The notes under the pieces: generated by a model
Told to the model about the DNA's origin: nothing
Seen by the model: the letters and a program-made list of their open reading frames with translations, nothing else
The model's database searches: none
Program-made: the position numbers and the translations under genes
Part shown: positions 6,717-9,943 of the stretch, piece after piece
How positions within the stretch are numbered: position 1 is the first letter of the stretch
How the letters are laid out: each line of letters starts with the position of its first letter
Assembly: GCA_959605275.1 (NCBI GenBank)
Contig: CAUHFD010000094.1
Location: forward strand, 1 to 9,943
Source of the DNA: an uncultured Eubacteriales bacterium
Lineage (GTDB): Bacteria > Bacillota > Clostridia > Oscillospirales > Ruminococcaceae
Direction: 5' to 3'
Length of the DNA stretch: 9,943 nt

Positions 6717-7295
6717 ATGCCGAAACTTTATTTGGTACTGACGCATACCAATACCAATTTATCCAAAGCCATTCGTTTTTTTACGAAACGTACATACAAT
6801 CATATTTCCCTCGCGCTGGATGACCGACTTGATTATCTATACAGTTTCGGCAGACGCAAACCGAAAAATCCGTTTTATGCAGGCTTTGTTCGGGAGGATA
6901 TTCCAAAAGGTTTCTACCACTATTTTAATGATACAACCTGTATTATCTATGAATTAACCGTTTCGGATCTGCAATGGCACCGCTTGCAAAACTACTTAGC
7001 TCCTTTTGTAACCAACCCGTTACATTACAAATTTAATTTCATCGGATTAATTCTATGCGGATTGTCGATTCCTTTTGCTTCCAAAAACACCTATTTTTGT
7101 TCGCAGTTTATCTCGGAAGCATTGGAGAAAAGCGGTATCTATTCCTTCGGCAAAGACTGCCGATTGATTCAGCCGGCTTATTTTATGGATTTACCGAACG
7201 CTAAGGTGATTTACCGCGGCAAAATTGTAAGCTACCACCCCGTTGCCCAAGCTGAATCAAAAGTGCTCGAGCAAACACTTGCAGAAAGGTGTTGA
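6717..7295 (+). CDS. YiiX-like permuted NlpC/P60 (papain-like) cysteine hydrolase
   Basis: This 192-residue protein has no signal peptide or membrane segment and is probably cytoplasmic. It fits the circularly permuted papain-like fold of the YiiX/YebB/NlpC-P60 superfamily. The catalytic histidine comes first, in TYNHISLAL (H29), and the catalytic cysteine late, in YFCSQFISEAL (C128). The YKFNFIGL block (104-111) between them also fits the family. Members hydrolyse amide or ester bonds, and various peptidoglycan-peptide and lipid-linked substrates are known, so the substrate here is open. GGAGG (6705-6709), 7 nt from the ATG, gives a firm start. The CPBP-family gene follows after 5 bp, so the two are almost certainly co-transcribed. 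Superfamily is fairly sure, specific activity unknown. Confidence 0.72.
   Translation: MPKLYLVLTHTNTNLSKAIRFFTKRTYNHISLALDDRLDYLYSFGRRKPKNPFYAGFVREDIPKGFYHYFNDTTCIIYELTVSDLQWHRLQNYLAPFVTNPLHYKFNFIGLILCGLSIPFASKNTYFCSQFISEALEKSGIYSFGKDCRLIQPAYFMDLPNAKVIYRGKIVSYHPVAQAESKVLEQTLAERC
7283..7289 (+). promoter_or_regulatory. Ribosome binding site deciding the CPBP start
   Basis: AGAAAGG ends 11 nt before the ATG at 7301, the same arrangement as for the genes at 3415 and 8405. The frame also opens at a GTG (7289), but that codon overlaps this site, so the ATG is chosen. Confidence 0.6.
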
Positions 7296-7300
7296 GCTTT

Positions 7301-8299
7301 ATGTCCTCTGCCTATGAACCTCTTGAGCCGGATTCTTTGCAGTCCGATAAAAAATTATTACAAGATATTCGGTATCTGGTTGTAACGACAATACTCGCCC
7401 TTCTGTCGGGTACGATTTTATATCAACTTACCGGGACTTTGCTTTTCCGGTTCAACCAAGCAGTACAGCAATCAACTGCTCTGCCGATCCTTCCAATCTC
7501 AACGCAATTTTCCTCTGGGATTGTCAACATTATTGGATTCGGAGTGCCTTTGTTTACCCTATACACAATGTCAAAGAACACTTTCTCCTTCCGTTCCGTT
7601 CTGCACCGTCCGAACGAAACCGGAATGCTCCATGCGATCGCCATTGCCCTTGGTGTGCTGACGATCGGAACTCTGTTCACCGATATCAGCAACAACTTTT
7701 TAGGTTTATTTCAAATAAAATTGCTGAAATCGGATATTCTGATCCCGGATGGCTTTTTTCCGTTGCTTTTGTTTCTGATGAACTACGTCGTGATCGTGCC
7801 GGTTTTGGAGGAACTTTTGTTTCGCGGTATCATCCTGCATATTTTCCGCCGGTTCGGTGATCTTTTCGCGCTGATTATCTCTGCCCTTTTTTATACCATG
7901 GCAGAAGAAACCTATACCAGTTTTATCTCTACTTTTCTATTCGGCATCGTGATCGGCTATTTTGTGCTACACTCCCGCTCCATTTTTACCGGCATATTAA
8001 TGCATATATTTCAGAATATTATTGTTGTTATTCTCTCTATTTTCACTTCTACGTTGGAATCCGGCGTCGCAATGATTACACAAATCACTTTGTTTCTGAT
8101 TATGATCATTGTTTCGATATTCGCGGTCGTTCGATTTATCAAAAAAGAAAAAAATCCCTTCTCCGTTACCGAGAACGCCACAGATTCCGCCTTGACCTTG
8201 TCCACCCGTTTCAAGACCGCGCTTTGCAATCCAGCGTTTATTCTCTTCTCGCTGGTATTTCTCTATCGTTTTGTGCAATTGATTCAGATATTTCATTAG
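7301..8299 (+). CDS. CPBP-family intramembrane protease-like protein with altered motif 2
   Basis: This 332-residue polytopic membrane protein belongs to the CPBP (CAAX protease and bacteriocin-processing, Abi) family. Hydrophobic segments occupy about 24-49, 70-90, 108-127, 152-169, 186-202, 208-224, 230-249, 258-280 and 311-331. Motif 1 EELLFR (170-175) and motif 3 HIFQN (235-239) are intact. Motif 2 normally ends in histidine (pattern SALxFxxxH), but here it reads SALFYTMAE, so E202 stands where the histidine is expected. In Rce1-type enzymes the glutamate and both histidines build the active site, so this protein may be altered in activity or act as a binding protein. It sits 5 bp after the hydrolase gene. 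Family secure; activity doubtful. Confidence 0.85.
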   Translation: MSSAYEPLEPDSLQSDKKLLQDIRYLVVTTILALLSGTILYQLTGTLLFRFNQAVQQSTALPILPISTQFSSGIVNIIGFGVPLFTLYTMSKNTFSFRSVLHRPNETGMLHAIAIALGVLTIGTLFTDISNNFLGLFQIKLLKSDILIPDGFFPLLLFLMNYVVIVPVLEELLFRGIILHIFRRFGDLFALIISALFYTMAEETYTSFISTFLFGIVIGYFVLHSRSIFTGILMHIFQNIIVVILSIFTSTLESGVAMITQITLFLIMIIVSIFAVVRFIKKEKNPFSVTENATDSALTLSTRFKTALCNPAFILFSLVFLYRFVQLIQIFH

Positions 8300-8310
8300 G
8301 AATATCTGAA
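8283..8310 (+). repeat. Perfect stem-loop enclosing the CPBP stop codon
   Basis: TTCAGATATT (8283-8292) and AATATCTGAA (8301-8310) form a 10-bp perfect inverted repeat; the TAG stop (8297-8299) lies in the 8-nt loop. No T-run follows on either strand, so it is not a standard terminator. It stands at the boundary between the CPBP gene and tadA. Confidence 0.65.
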
Positions 8311-8385
8311 CCAACCTTGAAAGATGTTTATCATTTCACAGTCACTCCGCAATTTTGTGGAGAATCCCGAGATATTACATAGTTT

Positions 8386-8392
8386 GAAAGGA
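8386..8392 (+). promoter_or_regulatory. Ribosome binding site deciding the tadA start
   Basis: GAAAGGA abuts an ATG at 8393, too close for use, and lies 12 nt from the ATG at 8405, matching the AGAAAGG-type sites at 3394 and 7283. This and homology place the tadA start at 8405, not at the upstream in-frame ATG at 8324. Confidence 0.6.
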
Positions 8393-8404
8393 ATGGTCAT
8401 AAGA

Positions 8405-8866
8405 ATGGGTATTCGGGAAGATGAGCTTTATATGCAAGAGGCGTTAAAATGGGCAAAAAAAGCCGCCCTATTGGGAGAAGTACCGGTCGGAGCCGTGATT
8501 GTCCGGGATAATGAAATCATTTCTGCCGCCTGCAACCGACGGGAGGTCGATCGCGCCGCCACCGCACACGCAGAATTACTTGCCATTGAAGAAGCCTGCC
8601 GAAAACTGGGTGGCTGGCGATTGCAAAACTGCATCCTTTATGTTACTTTGGAGCCTTGTCCAATGTGTGCCGGCGCCATTATCAATGCGCGGATCAAGCG
8701 AGTTGTTTACGGTGCCAAAGACAACAAGGCAGGCGCCTGCGGATCGGTTGCAAATCTTTTCGAGATGGACTTCAACCATCGTCCGATTTTAAAAAGCGGC
8801 GTCTTGGAACAGGAATCTGCCGCTTTACTGTCAGCATTCTTCCAAAACCTCCGAAAAACAGAATGA
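8405..8866 (+). CDS. tadA: tRNA-specific adenosine deaminase TadA
   Basis: This 153-residue cytoplasmic zinc enzyme converts A34 to inosine in the anticodon of tRNA-Arg(ACG), and is generally essential in bacteria. The deaminase motifs are complete: HAE at 55-57 (H55 zinc ligand, E57 proton shuttle) and PCPMC at 84-88 (C85 and C88 zinc ligands), with VPVGAV (27-31 region) and NARIKRVVYGAKD (94-106) as in TadA. The C-terminal helix FFQNLRK is the usual tRNA-binding end. The start at 8405 gives the standard TadA length; the extra 27 codons upstream look unlike TadA. It lies 105 bp after the CPBP gene, separated by the stem-loop at 8283-8310, and may be read through from the promoter upstream of 6717, since no separate promoter is obvious. 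Confidence 0.95.
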   Translation: MGIREDELYMQEALKWAKKAALLGEVPVGAVIVRDNEIISAACNRREVDRAATAHAELLAIEEACRKLGGWRLQNCILYVTLEPCPMCAGAIINARIKRVVYGAKDNKAGACGSVANLFEMDFNHRPILKSGVLEQESAALLSAFFQNLRKTE

Positions 8867-8904
8867 TATTTTTTCTCAGATACACAAAGCAAAACAACAG
8901 CTTT

Positions 8905-8935
8905 CGGCGGCGGGCAAAATGCCTGCCGCCGATTT
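8905..8935 (+). terminator. GC-rich hairpin terminator after tadA
   Basis: CGGCGGC (8905-8911) pairs with GCCGCCG (8925-8931), continuing with GGGC against GCCT (one G-U pair) to a short A-rich loop. The following T-run is only ATTT, so efficiency on the + strand is uncertain, but the stem is the most stable in the window and lies 38 bp after the tadA stop. Confidence 0.6.
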
Positions 8936-8972
8936 AAATATGCTGCATCGTATAGAACTGTAATCAGTACCC

Positions 8973-9001
8973 TTGCGCATTTCCTTGCCGGATGATATAA
9001 T
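8973..9001 (+). promoter_or_regulatory. Promoter of the AT-rich membrane-protein gene
   Basis: TTGCGC (8973-8978), a 17-nt spacer, and a perfect TATAAT (8996-9001) with an upstream TG (8993-8994) form a strong extended -10 promoter. Predicted start is near 9008, giving a leader of about 60 nt. Confidence 0.7.
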
Positions 9002-9050
9002 ATCAATAAAAGAACCTGATAGCAGGATTTGAAATAGAGATTATTGATAT
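9000..9050. repeat. 10-bp inverted repeat flanking the leader
   Basis: ATATCAATAA (9000-9009) and TTATTGATAT (9041-9050) are exact reverse complements 31 bp apart. One arm overlaps the -10 and start site, the other touches the Shine-Dalgarno. The same decamer TTATTGATAT also occurs at 1181-1190 upstream of the ABC operon. A looping operator pair is possible, but AT-rich words recur easily. Confidence 0.45.
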
Positions 9051-9066
9051 AGGGGAGAGGATGATT

Positions 9067-9870
9067 ATGAAAAAACGTTTTTATAGCGTCTATTTTTACA
9101 TATCATTTATTCCATTAGCGATTATCCTTCTATATTCTGTTTATCATGCAACCGTTGGTATCCGATATACTTTTCTTTTTACTTCTCACATTATTTATGG
9201 AGTGGAAGGATTTTTATACGCACTGTTTATTTCCGGGTTTGTGCTCTTTCCGGCTTTTTTTGCTTGTCTTATTTATCAAATTACTTACCTTTCCAAAACA
9301 AAAAAAGAAAATAAAAAGATAATGAAAAAAACATTGATCATTACTGCTGGTATTGCGTTAATTAATATTATTATTGTTGCAGCTGTGATAATATCAAACC
9401 AAGTACAAAAATTCATGTTTAATGAAAACATGAAACAACGAGCTGCACAGACGCTTATCAGTGTAAACGAAATGGCAAAAAAGTCAGATGCGATCGTATC
9501 ATACGGTGATAATAACGTACTGGGTGACGGTATGTTAAATAGTGGATATAACAGAGACACTTTTTTTATTGATTATCAAAGTAAAACCATCGCCTTCTTT
9601 ATTGAAGGAAAGTATTACGAATATGCGCTTTTACCAAAGTCGATATCGGATAAATATAGTATGCAATATCAAATTGCAATAAGTCCACCCGGTGATGTTT
9701 TTACCGCCTATTGTATAGATGATTCAAGCACATTAACATCTGCCATATCATTTACTACAATGGAAGGTGATGTGTATTCGATAGAGATTACGGATGACGA
9801 AAATCCAATTGGTGTATATTTAGGACTAGGTAAAATGTGGGTTGAGGGAAGAGAGCAAATATTAAAATAA
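9067..9870 (+). CDS. Unrecognised protein with three membrane segments and a soluble C-terminal domain
   Basis: I do not recognise this 267-residue protein. It shows three hydrophobic segments (about 8-26, 43-73 and 88-110), a lysine-rich loop between the second and third (77-88), then a soluble domain of about 155 residues (111-267) with no cysteine pair or known catalytic motif; given the positive loop it is probably extracytoplasmic. The soluble part alternates short beta-like stretches (TFFIDYQSKTIAFFIEGKYYEYAL is one, near 165-188, here abbreviated by position) with acidic turns. GGGGAG (9052-9057) lies 9 nt from the ATG at 9067; an ATG at 9061 abuts the SD and is less likely. Base and codon use are plainly more AT-rich than in neighbouring genes, suggesting recent transfer. 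It has its own promoter and no obvious partner gene. Confidence 0.75.
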   Translation: MKKRFYSVYFYISFIPLAIILLYSVYHATVGIRYTFLFTSHIIYGVEGFLYALFISGFVLFPAFFACLIYQITYLSKTKKENKKIMKKTLIITAGIALINIIIVAAVIISNQVQKFMFNENMKQRAAQTLISVNEMAKKSDAIVSYGDNNVLGDGMLNSGYNRDTFFIDYQSKTIAFFIEGKYYEYALLPKSISDKYSMQYQIAISPPGDVFTAYCIDDSSTLTSAISFTTMEGDVYSIEITDDENPIGVYLGLGKMWVEGREQILK

Positions 9871-9890
9871 AACATCTTTCCCGAATAACC

Positions 9891-9924
9891 TATCTCCATG
9901 CTGACAAATCGCATGGACCAGATA
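9891..9924. repeat. Bulged hairpin at the window end
   Basis: CCATGC (9896-9901) pairs with GCATGG (9911-9916) over a 9-nt loop, and TATCT (9891-9895) pairs with AGATA (9920-9924) across a 3-nt bulge. An A-run follows on the + strand and no T-run follows on either strand, so it is not a clear terminator. It could be the structured end of the preceding transcript, or part of an element continuing past the window. Confidence 0.4.
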
Positions 9925-9943
9925 AAAAAGCATTCTGCTCGAT

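Noticed and set aside
8283..8310. Intrinsic terminator between the CPBP gene and tadA
   Set aside because: The stem is good but no T-run follows on either strand.
8324..8404. In-frame ATG at 8324 giving tadA an extra 27 residues
   Set aside because: The SD site and the known TadA N-terminus favour 8405; the extension is unlike TadA.
8499..8937. Other + strand open frames overlapping tadA and its terminator
   Set aside because: They are shadows of tadA; the tadA frame carries complete catalytic motifs.
8867..9060. SRP RNA (scRNA), often found near tadA in Firmicutes
   Set aside because: I looked for the conserved SRP Alu/S-domain core (GGAAGCAGCC-like motifs) on both strands and did not see it.
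1..9943. CRISPR array, insertion sequence or phage module
   Set aside because: No regularly spaced repeats, transposase or integrase motifs, or terminal inverted repeats with target duplications were seen.

Overview
The window looks like chromosomal DNA from a low-GC Gram-positive clostridium, most likely an Oscillospiraceae/Ruminococcaceae-type anaerobe. The evidence is moderate base composition (AT-rich spacers, coding regions with mixed G/C third positions), sigma-A-type promoters, purine-rich Shine-Dalgarno sites of the GGAGG and AGAAAGG kinds, intrinsic terminators, and the gene families present. The genus is an inference. All nine recognised protein genes lie on the + strand. No tRNA, rRNA, insertion sequence, phage gene or CRISPR array is visible.

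Layout. Positions 1-440 are a divergent control region. Two good minus-strand promoters (329-357 and 118-146) fire leftward into a structured 5' leader (about 111 to 1) whose gene lies outside the window. A 29-bp imperfect palindrome (254-282) sits between them. A + strand promoter (401-429) drives the first gene, a YbaK/EbsC-type aminoacyl-tRNA editing protein (517-1005), which ends at a clear terminator (1034-1066).

Positions 1067-1379 are a gene-free leader, followed by a tight four-gene operon (1380-6448): an ABC ATPase with a long acidic tail, an ABC-2 permease, a GldG-like membrane-anchored auxiliary protein, and a DUF4340 membrane-anchored protein. It ends at a strong terminator (6474-6511). 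Together the four genes look like a GldA/GldF/GldG-type ABC-2 system with two extracytoplasmic partners; its substrate is not known. This is the least understood module in the window.

Positions 6717-8866 hold a probable second operon: a small YiiX-like permuted NlpC/P60 (papain-like) hydrolase, a CPBP-family membrane protease-like protein that lacks one expected histidine, and tadA (tRNA adenosine deaminase). A 10-bp perfect stem-loop encloses the stop codon of the CPBP gene just before tadA. A GC-rich hairpin (8905-8931) closes the operon.

The last gene (9067-9870) has its own extended -10 promoter. It encodes an unrecognised protein with three membrane segments and is visibly more AT-rich than its neighbours, so it may be a recent acquisition. 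The window ends in a short bulged hairpin.
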